Assembly (NCBI GenBank): GCA_963798855.1
Contig: CAWCUU010000001.1
Coordinates: 372,001 to 436,000, forward strand
Source: CAWCUU01 sp963798855
GTDB lineage: Bacteria > Gemmatimonadota > Gemmatimonadetes > Longimicrobiales > RSA9
DNA: 64,000 bases
Reading direction: 5' to 3'
This document shows positions 39,101-47,204 of the stretch, piece after piece. The position numbers and the translations under genes were made by a program. The notes under the pieces were generated by a model. It was given only the letters and a program-made list of their open reading frames with translations. It searched no databases and was not told the origin of the DNA. The stretch's first letter is position 1; the number at the start of each line of letters is the position of its first letter.

Positions 39101-40263
39101 AGAACGAAATACCCGGGAGACCAGGCGCACCACTGAAATCGAGGGCGGTCTTCCTCGACCGTGACGGGGTGATCAACGAGGTCGTCGTGCGGGAGGGGCG
39201 GCCGGGGTCTCCGCGTCGGTTGTCGGAGCTCGTGCTGCGCGAGTCGGCCGGACCGTCGGTGGCGCGACTGCGCGCGGGCGGATACCTCGTATTCGTGGTG
39301 ACCAACCAGCCGGATCTGGCGCGGGGGCTTCTGTCGCACGACGAACACGAGGCGATGCTCGCCAGGGTCCGTCAGACGGTGGGGGTGGACGCGATCGCCG
39401 TCTGCCCCCACGATGACGCCGATGGCTGCGACTGTCGGAAGCCTCGGGCCGGGCTGTTGCGGGAGCTCGCCGAGGACTGGCGGGTGGACCTCGTCCGCTC
39501 GTACATGGTCGGGGACACGGCGCGGGATGTGGGGGCGGGCAGGTCCGCAGGGTGTCGGACGATCCTGCTGCGGACCGATTACAACGGCGAGGTCGATGCG
39601 GACGACGTGGTGCATACGCTGGAGGAGGCGGTGGAGCTGATCGAAAGCGACGCGGACGGGAAGGGATTCGCCGAGCGCTACCTCGCCGAAGCGCGGGAGA
39701 TCGCGTCCCGACTCGACGTCGACGCGATCGAGGCGATGGCGCGGTCGCTCGCCGAGCTGAGGCGGCGGGGCGGGCGGCTGTTCTTTCTCGGGGTCGGCGG
39801 CGGCGCGGCGCACGCATCGCACGCCGTGAACGATTTCCGGAAGCTCGCCGAAATCGAGAGCTACGCCCCGACGGACAACGTGGGCGAGCTCACGGCGCGG
39901 ATCAACGACAATGGCTGGGAGGGGTCGTACGCCGCCTACCTGCGCGGCTCCCGATTGAGCGCCGAAGACGGCGTCTTCGTCTTCTCGGTCGGGGGCGGCG
40001 ACCTGGAGCGCAACGTGAGCGCCAATCTGGTGCGCGCGTTGCAGTACGCGGCGACGGTCGGCGCCAGCATCTTCGGCGTGGTCGGACGGGACGGTGGCCA
40101 TACGGCGCGCGTGGCGGAACATTGCGTGGTGGTGCCGACCGCCGAAGCGGGCCGGGTCACGCCGCATACGGAGTCGTTCCAGGCGGTGGTGTGGCACCTC
40201 CTGGTCTCGCACCCGGCGCTCCGCAAGCGAAGCGCGACATGGGAGGGGATGAATGAAGGGTGA
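39097..40263 (+). CDS. Fusion of heptose bisphosphate phosphatase (GmhB-type) and SIS-domain isomerase (GmhA-type)
   Basis: This is a 388-residue two-domain protein. Residues 14-185 are a HAD phosphatase of the GmhB type: AVFLDRDGVINEV, FVVTNQPDLARG, the zinc loop CPHDDADGCDCRKP, and MVGDTARDVGAGR. Residues about 200-388 are a SIS domain with LFFLGVGGGAAHASHAVNDF, FSVGGGDLERNVSANLVRAL and HTESFQAVVWHLL, resembling sedoheptulose-7-phosphate isomerase GmhA. Together they provide steps 1 and 3 of NDP-heptose synthesis, flanking the kinase step of HddA. GTG 39097 is coupled to the preceding stop. Confidence 0.88.
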   Translation: MKNEIPGRPGAPLKSRAVFLDRDGVINEVVVREGRPGSPRRLSELVLRESAGPSVARLRAGGYLVFVVTNQPDLARGLLSHDEHEAMLARVRQTVGVDAIAVCPHDDADGCDCRKPRAGLLRELAEDWRVDLVRSYMVGDTARDVGAGRSAGCRTILLRTDYNGEVDADDVVHTLEEAVELIESDADGKGFAERYLAEAREIASRLDVDAIEAMARSLAELRRRGGRLFFLGVGGGAAHASHAVNDFRKLAEIESYAPTDNVGELTARINDNGWEGSYAAYLRGSRLSAEDGVFVFSVGGGDLERNVSANLVRALQYAATVGASIFGVVGRDGGHTARVAEHCVVVPTAEAGRVTPHTESFQAVVWHLLVSHPALRKRSATWEGMNEG

Positions 40264-40273
40264 AGGTTGAATC

Positions 40274-41083
40274 GTGAACGGTGACATGGCGGCTTCTCCC
40301 GCGCCCGGTGGGATGGCGGTCCCGGCGACCGGCGTGGCTCACCCGCTCCAGGTCGATGCCGAACGGGCGGCGATCTCGATTCCGGTGCCGTTTCCCCTGC
40401 CGGAGGCGGTGATCCACGCCCGCATGGAGACGGACTGGGAAGGGTACCTTCCGGAGCGCGCTCGCTACGGCAAGTGGCGTTTGCACCAGGCGGTGAAGCG
40501 CGGGATCGACGTGCTCGGCTCGACGCTCGGCCTGGTGCTGCTGTCGCCGCTGCTGCTCCTGGTCGCGGCGCTCGTGAAGCTGACCTCGCCCGGGCCTGTG
40601 CTCTACCCGTGGCGAGTGCTCGGATACCGCGCGCGACCGTTCGTCGGCTACAAGTTCAGGACAATGGTCGCCGACGCGGAGTCGCGGAAGGCAGACGTCA
40701 TGCAGTACAACGAGATGACGGGTCCCGTCTTCAAGATGCGCAACGATCCGCGGGTCACGCGGATCGGCCGGTGGCTACGCAAGTTCAGCATAGACGAGCT
40801 GCCGCAGCTGTGGAGCGTATTGAAGGGGGACATGAGCCTGGTCGGACCGCGTCCGCCGTCGGCGGAGGAGTTCGCCGAGTTCGAGAGCTGGCAGCGAGGG
40901 AAGCTGGCCGTGCGGCCCGGGATCACGTGCCTCTGGCAGGTGAACGGCCGATCCCGGATCGCAGACTTCGAGCACTGGATGGAGCTGGACCGGGAGTACG
41001 TACAGACGTGGAGCCTCTGGCTCGATCTCCGCATACTGGCCCGCACCCTGCCCGCCGTGCTGCGAGGCCATGGAGCGTACTGA
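40274..41083 (+). CDS. Initiating sugar-phosphate transferase (WbaP/WcaJ-type)
   Basis: This is a polyprenol-phosphate hexose-1-phosphate transferase that loads the first sugar on undecaprenyl phosphate. The 269-residue short form lacks the four N-terminal helices of WbaP. It has about 75 polar residues, then KRGIDVLGSTLGLVLLSPLLLLVAAL as the membrane helix, YKFRTMVADAE, MRNDPRVTRIGRWLRK, DELPQLWSVLKGDMSLVGPRPP and RPGITCLWQVNGRS. The start may be GTG 40274 or ATG 40286. It overlaps the WecG-type gene by 14 nt. Confidence 0.92.
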   Translation: MNGDMAASPAPGGMAVPATGVAHPLQVDAERAAISIPVPFPLPEAVIHARMETDWEGYLPERARYGKWRLHQAVKRGIDVLGSTLGLVLLSPLLLLVAALVKLTSPGPVLYPWRVLGYRARPFVGYKFRTMVADAESRKADVMQYNEMTGPVFKMRNDPRVTRIGRWLRKFSIDELPQLWSVLKGDMSLVGPRPPSAEEFAEFESWQRGKLAVRPGITCLWQVNGRSRIADFEHWMELDREYVQTWSLWLDLRILARTLPAVLRGHGAY

Positions 41084-41897
41084 GGTGGACGGCGCGAGCG
41101 AGGCCGCTGACAGGGTCGTGACCGCCGGCGCCGCGGAATCGCGGCGGATTCGCCTGGTCGGCGTCCCGGTGGACGCGGTCTGCATGGAGGAGGCCGTCGA
41201 CCGCATTGCGAAGGCCGTGTCGGAGCAGCGTCGGCTCCGCGTCTTCGTCGTGAACGCGAACAAGGCCTGGCAGGCCGGCAGGGATGCGCGGCTGCGCACG
41301 CTGCTCGAGCAGGGCGACCTGGTGATCGCGGAGTGGGCAATGACCTGGGCCGCGGACGTGCTGCGCTCGCCCCGTGTCGAGCACGTCGGCGGGATCACGC
41401 TGATGGTCCGGCTGCTGGCGGAGGCGGAGCGCCAGGGGTGGTCGACGTACCTCCTCGGGGCTCGGCCGGGGGTCGTCGAGCTCCTCCGGGAGCGGCTGCG
41501 CCGCGAGCGACCGGCGCTTCGAGTGGTGGGGTCGCATCACGGATACCTGGAGGCGTCGGCCCGGGAGAAGGTCGTGCGCGAGCTCGGCGAGCTGCGGCCG
41601 GACCTCCTGTTCGTGGCGATGGGGAGCCCGCTGCAGGAGCGCTTCATCGGCGAGTTGGCAGCGAACGCCGGGCCCTCGGTGTGCATGGGCGTCGGCGGCA
41701 GCTTCGAGGTGCTGGCGGGGCTGAAGCGGGATGCGCCATCGTGGGCGCGGGGCCGGGGTCTCGAGTGGGCCTATCGACTGGCGCAGGACCCGGCGCGACT
41801 CTGGAAGCGGTATCTCGTGACGAACAGCTGGTTCATCTGGAGCGTTCTGCGCGAGCGGATCCGCGGCCGGTCTCGGGTGCCGTCGCCGGTCCGCTGA
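41070..41897 (+). CDS. WecG/TagA/CpsF-family glycosyltransferase
   Basis: This GT26 enzyme adds the second sugar to a polyprenyl-diphosphate-linked acceptor at the inner membrane face. The 275-residue product has VNANKAWQAGRDARLRTLLEQ (family: N-x-x-K... with D) and the DLVIAEWAMTWAADVL segment in place of the usual DG. GARPGVVELLRERLRRERP and MGSPLQERFIGELAAN follow, then GVGGSFEVLAG. It follows the initiating transferase, as is usual for a WcaJ/WecG pair. Confidence 0.9.
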   Translation: MERTEVDGASEAADRVVTAGAAESRRIRLVGVPVDAVCMEEAVDRIAKAVSEQRRLRVFVVNANKAWQAGRDARLRTLLEQGDLVIAEWAMTWAADVLRSPRVEHVGGITLMVRLLAEAERQGWSTYLLGARPGVVELLRERLRRERPALRVVGSHHGYLEASAREKVVRELGELRPDLLFVAMGSPLQERFIGELAANAGPSVCMGVGGSFEVLAGLKRDAPSWARGRGLEWAYRLAQDPARLWKRYLVTNSWFIWSVLRERIRGRSRVPSPVR

Positions 41898-41900
41898 GCC

Positions 41901-43082
41901 GTGACATCGCAGTCGACCAGCAGCGAGCGCTGGACGGACGCGGCGCTCGAGCTGGAGCGCTGGATGCGGGATCGAGACTTCGTCGGCCACGATCCCCACG
42001 ATCTGCTCGGCAGCCGTCTGGTCCGCTCCCTTTCCTTCGGCAGCCGCTGGGCCGGCGTGGCCTGGATCCAGCTCGGCAAGCGATCCCCCGTCCAGCTCCG
42101 TGGCCTGCTGCGCGTGCCCGCGACGTGCAATCCGAAAGCGATGGGTCTGGTCCTGTCGGCGTGGGCACGTCTCGGCGATATCGAATCCGATCCCCGTGCG
42201 GCGGAGAAGCGGCGCGAGGATGCCGCCGGCGTCGTCGAGTGGCTGGCCCGCGCAGCCTCGCGCGAGCGAGGCCTTGGCTGGGGCTATCCCTTTCCGTGGG
42301 CGAATCGGAGCTTTTTCGCCCCCGCGCACACACCGTCCTCTGTCGTGACCGCATTCGTCGGGCATGGGCTGCTGGACGCTGCGGAACGGCTCGGGCTCGA
42401 AGAAGCGGCCCTGCTCGCGGCGGCCGCGGGCGAGTTCGTGTTGCGGGGGCTGCAGCGCGTTCCGGGACCCCGTGGCTCCTTTGCGTTCAGCTATACGCCG
42501 CTGGATCGGCGCGTCGTCCACAACGCGAACGTCCTGGCCGCATCGCTGCTGGCCCGTCTCAGCGAGCGAGGCCTCGCCGGCGACGAAGCGGCGGATGCCG
42601 CACAGCGGGCGGCCCGCTTCACGCTCCTTCATCAGCTGGAGGACGGCGCCTGGCGCTACGGAATCGACCGCCGCGACGACTGGGTGGACAGCTTCCACAC
42701 CGGCTACACGCTCATCTCCCTCGACACCATCGCTCGCTCGCTCCGCTGGCGAGACGCGGACGCTCCGCTGCAGGCGGGGCTGGACTACTGGAAGGGCGCG
42801 TTCCTGATCGGACCGGCGATCGGGTACCAGCCTCACGAGCCCTATCCGGTCGAGACGCACGCGATCGCGCAGGCGGTCCTGACGCTGTCGACGTTTCGCG
42901 GCTGGGACACACGGGCCGGCGAATCCGCGCGCGCGCTCGCCGGGTGGGCGCTCCGACACATGCGCGATCCATCGGGCTACTTCTATTATCGTCGCTCCCG
43001 CCGGGGCGTGAACCGGCTGCCGTACATGCGCTGGGTACAGGCGTGGATGCTCTACGCCCTGGCCGAGCTGGCGGCGTGGTGA
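41901..43082 (+). CDS. Probable alpha/alpha-toroid protein of unknown function
   Basis: No specific family is recognised. The 393-residue soluble protein is almost entirely helical and repetitive. Segments such as RGLGWGYPFPWANRSFF, GSFAFSYTPLDRRVVHNANV, GAWRYGIDRRDDWVDSFHTGY and GYFYYRRSRRGVNRLPYMRW recur with a spacing of about 60 residues. This is the pattern of (alpha/alpha)6 barrels found in prenyltransferase-like, heparinase or C5-epimerase proteins. It has no signal peptide (MTSQSTSSERW...), so it would act in the cytoplasm on a lipid- or nucleotide-linked sugar. GTG 41901 is 3 nt after the WecG stop. Neighbouring two-domain oxidoreductases suggest a shared uronate-type pathway. Confidence 0.75.
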   Translation: MTSQSTSSERWTDAALELERWMRDRDFVGHDPHDLLGSRLVRSLSFGSRWAGVAWIQLGKRSPVQLRGLLRVPATCNPKAMGLVLSAWARLGDIESDPRAAEKRREDAAGVVEWLARAASRERGLGWGYPFPWANRSFFAPAHTPSSVVTAFVGHGLLDAAERLGLEEAALLAAAAGEFVLRGLQRVPGPRGSFAFSYTPLDRRVVHNANVLAASLLARLSERGLAGDEAADAAQRAARFTLLHQLEDGAWRYGIDRRDDWVDSFHTGYTLISLDTIARSLRWRDADAPLQAGLDYWKGAFLIGPAIGYQPHEPYPVETHAIAQAVLTLSTFRGWDTRAGESARALAGWALRHMRDPSGYFYYRRSRRGVNRLPYMRWVQAWMLYALAELAAW

Positions 43083-43110
43083 GGTGTGTGGGAACTGTGA
43101 AGGAGGGGGT

Positions 43111-45250
43111 GTGAAGCAGGTCGTGCAGGACCTCCGGAGCGGGGACATCCGGCTGGTAGACGTGCCCGCGCCGCTGCTCGCGCCGGGTGGGGTCCTCGTG
43201 CGCCTGTGCCATTCGGTGATCAGCGTCGGGACGGAGCGATCGAAGGTGGACCTCGGGCGCAAGAGCCTGCTCGGCAAGGCGCGGGAGCGGCCCGACCAGG
43301 TGCGTCAGGTGCTCGACTCGGTGCGCAGGGACGGGCTGAGCCGGACGTATCGCAAGGTGCGGAGCCGGCTCAATGCGCTGTCGCCGTTCGGATACTCCTG
43401 CGCCGGCATCATCGAAGGAGTCGGTGACGGCGTCGTGGGGCTGCGGGAAGGGCAGCGAGTCGCTTGTGCCGGAGCGGGATACGCGAGCCACGCCGAGCGG
43501 GTGTGGGTGCCGTCGAAGCTCGTCGTTCCCGTGCCGGACGACGTGCCGCTGGATCACGCCGCGTTCGCGACGCTCGGCGCCATCGCGATGCAGGGCGTGC
43601 GGCAGGCGGAGGCGAAGCTGGGCGAGGTGGTCGGGGTTATCGGGCTCGGGATCATCGGTCAGCTCACGGTTCAGCTGCTGCGCGCGGCCGGTGCGCAGCC
43701 GATCGGAATCGATGTCGATGGCGAGCGGGTGAGGATCGCGCGTCGCTCGGCCGTCGCTTCGGTGGAGCGGAGCGGGGACGTGGAAGGGACGGTTGCGGCG
43801 GTTTCGGGCGGCCGTGGGGCGGATGCCGTGATCCTGACGGCGTCGACATCGAGCGACGATCCGATCCGACTTGCGGCGAGGATCGCCCGTGACCGGGCGC
43901 GCATCGTCGTGGTCGGCGCGCTGCCGATCTCGGCTCCGCGCGCCGCGTTCTACGACAAGGAGCTGGAGCTGCGCCTGTCGCGGTCCTACGGGCCGGGCCG
44001 CTACGACCCCTCTTACGAGGAGAAGGGGCACGACTACCCGGTCGGCTACGTTCGCTGGACGGAGCAGCGCAACCTCGAGGAATTCGTCCGGCTCCTCGCG
44101 ACCGGCTCGCTGGACCTCGATTCGCTGATCACGGCGCGCTATCCGCTCGCGCGGGCGGAAGAGGCGTACGCGAAGCTGCACGGCTCGGGCAGACAGGCGC
44201 TCGGCATCGTGCTCGATTATCCGACGACGACGGCGGAGCCGGAGCCTCGCCGGATCGTCGTGTCCGGCGGTCGGGGGGCGACGGGCGGCGTCGGGGTGGG
44301 CCTGGTCGGCGCCGGCAGCTTCGCGCTGTCCACGCTCGTTCCGGCGCTGAGGCACAGCGGCGCTGCGCTGCGCGGCGTCGTGACGGCGAGCGGGCTGAGC
44401 GCGCGGAGCGCGGCCGAGAACCACGGCTTCGCGTACGCGGCGAGCGCGATGGAGGAGCTGCTCGCGGACCCCGAGATCGGCGTCATCGTCGTCGCGACCC
44501 GCCACGCGGACCACGCCCGACTGGCGGCGGCGGCGCTGCGCGCGGGCAAGGCGGTATTCGTCGAGAAGCCGCCGGCGCTGGATGCGACCGGGCTGCAAGA
44601 GCTCGTGGATGCCGCTGCCGAGAGCGGCGGTCAGCTGATGGTCGGCTACAACCGACGTTTCGCGCCCGCGACCCGCCTGCTGCGGAAGGAGCTGGCGGGC
44701 GTCGCCGGGGCCCGTGTCGTGAGCATCCGGGTGAACGCCGGTGCGGTGCCGCCGGGCTCGTGGGTACACGACCCCGAGATCGGCGGGGGCCGCTGGATCG
44801 GAGAGGGATGCCACTTCGTCGACCTGGCGATGCACCTGGTCGGAGCCGAGCCCGTGGAGGTGTTCGCGGCGGCGGTCGGTGCGCCCGACGCGGGCGCGGA
44901 TCTGGAGGACAACGTACAGGTCACGCTGCGGTTCGAGGGCGGCTCGCTGGCCACGATCCTCTACACGTCGAAAGGGGACGCGCGGGCGGGCAAGGAACGC
45001 CTCGAGGTGTTCGCCGGAGGATGCCTGGGCGTGATCGACGATTTCCGCCGCGCGGAGATCACGGGCACCGCCCGGGGTCGCTGGCGAGGGCCGGCAGGAC
45101 AAGGGCCACAGTGCCGAGGTGCGCGCGTTCCTGGACGCGGTGCGCACCGGGGCGCCTTCCCCGATCCCGCTCCAGGAGGTGGATGTCGGCATGCGCGCGA
45201 CGCTGGCGGCGGCGCGCTCGCTGCGCAGCGGACGTCCCGAGCGGACATGA
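43111..45250 (+). CDS. Two-domain oxidoreductase (zinc-type MDR + Gfo/Idh), with one +1 frameshift
   Basis: This is a roughly 712-residue fusion. Residues 1-350 are a medium-chain alcohol dehydrogenase-like domain with VGTERSKVDLGRKSLLGKA, PFGYSCAGIIEGVGDGV and VVGVIGLGIIGQLTVQLLRAAG. Residues from about 395 are a Gfo/Idh domain with GVGLVGAGSFALSTLVPAL, AVFVEKPPALDATGLQ and VGYNRRFAPATRLL. GTG 43111 follows an AGGAGGGGG Shine-Dalgarno sequence. At about 45087-45091 an extra G shifts the frame; the C-terminus then reads RQDKGHSAEVRAFLDAVRTG to TGA 45248. Such bi-domain enzymes often accompany uronate and heparinase-like genes in exopolysaccharide clusters; the substrate is unknown. Confidence 0.87.
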
Positions 45251-46275
45251 GCGCGCGCGACCCCCTCGTCAGCATCGTCGTCGACAACCACAACTACGCC
45301 CGGTTTCTGGGCGAAGCGATCGACAGCGCGCTGGCGCAGACATACGCGCCTCTCGAAGTCGTGGTCGTCGATGACGGGTCGACGGACGACTCCCGCGAGG
45401 TCATCGCTCGATACGGGAGCCGGGTCGTGGCCGTGCTACAGGAGAACGCGGGCCAGGCGTCGGCTCTCGCGACGGGGCTCCGACACAGTCATGGCGAGCG
45501 GGTGCTGTTCCTCGACGCGGATGACGCGCTCGAGCCGGAGGCGATCGAGCGCTGCGTAGCGGCGTGGACGCCGGGCTTGGCCAAGGTCCAGTTCCGCTAT
45601 CTCTACGTGGATGAGGCGGGCCGGCCCATAGGCGCGCTGTACCCGAGCGGTCCCATGCCGTCCGGCGATCTGCGCAAGTGGGTGCTGGATCGTGGCCGCT
45701 TCCCCTCGCCGGGCACGTGCGGCAATCTCTTCGATCGAGCCGTGCTCGAGCGACTCCTTCCGATGCCCGCGTGCCGCTCGCCGGACGGCTATCTCGTCAT
45801 CGCCGCCGCGCTGCTCGGCGATGTCGTTTCCCTGGACGCGGCGCTCTGTCGCGTGCGGATCCATGGTAGCAACTACTGGGCGATGGACCGGTTCGACCCG
45901 ATGCGCGTCCGGGATTACGTGCTCTTCGACCAGGAGAACGAGGCCGCGCTGCGAATACTCGCCGCCGAGCTCGGGATGGAGCTCGCCTCCGAGTGGGTGC
46001 TGCGGAACGCCTCACACGCGCAGGCGCGACTGGCGTCGCTGCGGCTCGATCCACGCGCCCATCCGGTGAAGCGGGACACTCGTTTCGGGCTGATGCGCCG
46101 CGGTATCGCGACGGCAATCGCCACCCCCTCCTTCTCCTGGCGCAAGCGCGCGCTGTCGGTGGGCTGGTTCTTCCTGACGGCGGCCCTTCCCGCCCGCGCA
46201 GCGAAGCGCCTCGTGGAATGGAGCTACATGCGGGCGCGCCGGCCACCCATCCTCGACCGACTGCTGGGTGGCTGA
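45247..46275 (+). CDS. Family 2 glycosyltransferase
   Basis: This is a GT-A fold transferase of 342 residues. It has PLVSIVVDNHNYARFLGEAIDSAL, VVVDDGSTDDSREVI, GQASALATGLRHSHGERVLFLDADDAL (the DxD motif), and SPDGYLVIAAALLGDVVSL. The C-terminal hydrophobic stretch KRALSVGWFFLTAALPARAA is likely amphipathic and membrane-associated. ATG 45247 overlaps the preceding stop (ATGA). It adds a sugar to the growing repeat unit; specificity is unknown. Confidence 0.88.
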   Translation: MSARDPLVSIVVDNHNYARFLGEAIDSALAQTYAPLEVVVVDDGSTDDSREVIARYGSRVVAVLQENAGQASALATGLRHSHGERVLFLDADDALEPEAIERCVAAWTPGLAKVQFRYLYVDEAGRPIGALYPSGPMPSGDLRKWVLDRGRFPSPGTCGNLFDRAVLERLLPMPACRSPDGYLVIAAALLGDVVSLDAALCRVRIHGSNYWAMDRFDPMRVRDYVLFDQENEAALRILAAELGMELASEWVLRNASHAQARLASLRLDPRAHPVKRDTRFGLMRRGIATAIATPSFSWRKRALSVGWFFLTAALPARAAKRLVEWSYMRARRPPILDRLLGG

Positions 46276-46278
46276 GTG

Positions 46279-47202
46279 ATGGCGGATGTCTTCGTCGGAG
46301 TGCTGAACCACAACCGCTGGGCGGAGGCCGTCCGATGCGTGCGCTCCGTCCGTGCCTCGGCGGAGGTGGAGACGCGCAGTATCGTGGTCGATAACGCCTC
46401 CACCGATGGGAGCGCCGCTCGGCTCGTCGAGGCCCTCGGGGCCGACGCCGTAGTCGCGCACGACGAGAACGGAGGCTACGCCGGTGGGATGAACGTGGCC
46501 TTGGACGCGTGGCTCGCTGGTGGCGGAGAGGCGTACGGATTGCTCCTGACGGAGGACATGGAGCTGGCGCCCGGTGCCCTCCGGATCCTGCTCGAATCGA
46601 TGGAAGCGGATCCGAACACGGGCGTGCTCGGGCCGCTCATCTTCTGTCGCGGTGAGGACAGGATTCTGAGCGCCGGCGGCCGCATCGATCGTCGGCGCGC
46701 TCGCGTGTCGCAGATCACCGAGCCGGCGGGCACCGGCCCGTACGAAGTGGACTGGATCGACGGCTGCTGCATGCTCCTGCGGCGCAGCGCCGTCGAACGA
46801 GTGGGGCGCTTCGACGCGCGCTACTTCATCTATTTCGAGGAGAACGATTTCTGCCAGCGGTTGCGGCAGTCGGGCTGGGCCGTGCGGGTTCAGCCCTCGG
46901 CACAGGCATGGCACGAGCGTCCCGCCGTTCAATCGCAGCGCTACTTCTATCTGATGGCGCGCAATCGATATCTGTTCTGGCGCAAGAACTTCGGGGTGCC
47001 GGCGTGGCGGGTCACCGCGGCCATTGCGTCGGAGACCATCCGGATGGCGGCGTGGACTGCACATGCGTTGGTGTCGCCCAGGCTGCGACCGGACCTTCCC
47101 CGCCGGCGGCTTTACCTGGCCCGGCAGCTCAGGGGCGTCTCTGGCGGGATCCGCGATCACTTCCGCGGGGTGTACGGCGTGACTCCCTCCGCACTCGAGT
47201 GA
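46279..47202 (+). CDS. Family 2 glycosyltransferase, rhamnosyltransferase-like
   Basis: This is a GT-A enzyme of about 307 residues. It has VFVGVLNHNRWAEAVRCVRSV, IVVDNASTDGSAARL, ENGGYAGGMNVALDAWL and EVDWIDGCCMLLRRSAVERVG, then FIYFEENDFCQRLRQSGW. This arrangement is typical of rhamnosyl-type GT2 members with the E-N-D-F-C element. ATG 46279 is preferred; GTG 46276 would add one residue. It sits between two glyco-enzymes in the same transcription unit. Confidence 0.87.
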   Translation: MADVFVGVLNHNRWAEAVRCVRSVRASAEVETRSIVVDNASTDGSAARLVEALGADAVVAHDENGGYAGGMNVALDAWLAGGGEAYGLLLTEDMELAPGALRILLESMEADPNTGVLGPLIFCRGEDRILSAGGRIDRRRARVSQITEPAGTGPYEVDWIDGCCMLLRRSAVERVGRFDARYFIYFEENDFCQRLRQSGWAVRVQPSAQAWHERPAVQSQRYFYLMARNRYLFWRKNFGVPAWRVTAAIASETIRMAAWTAHALVSPRLRPDLPRRRLYLARQLRGVSGGIRDHFRGVYGVTPSALE

Positions 47203-47204
47203 GC

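Noticed and set aside
43084..46275. A single 1,063-residue protein joining the two-domain oxidoreductase to a glycosyltransferase
   Set aside because: The apparent fusion arises from a +1 shift near 45,090. The corrected oxidoreductase ends at 45250 and overlaps the transferase start by ATGA.
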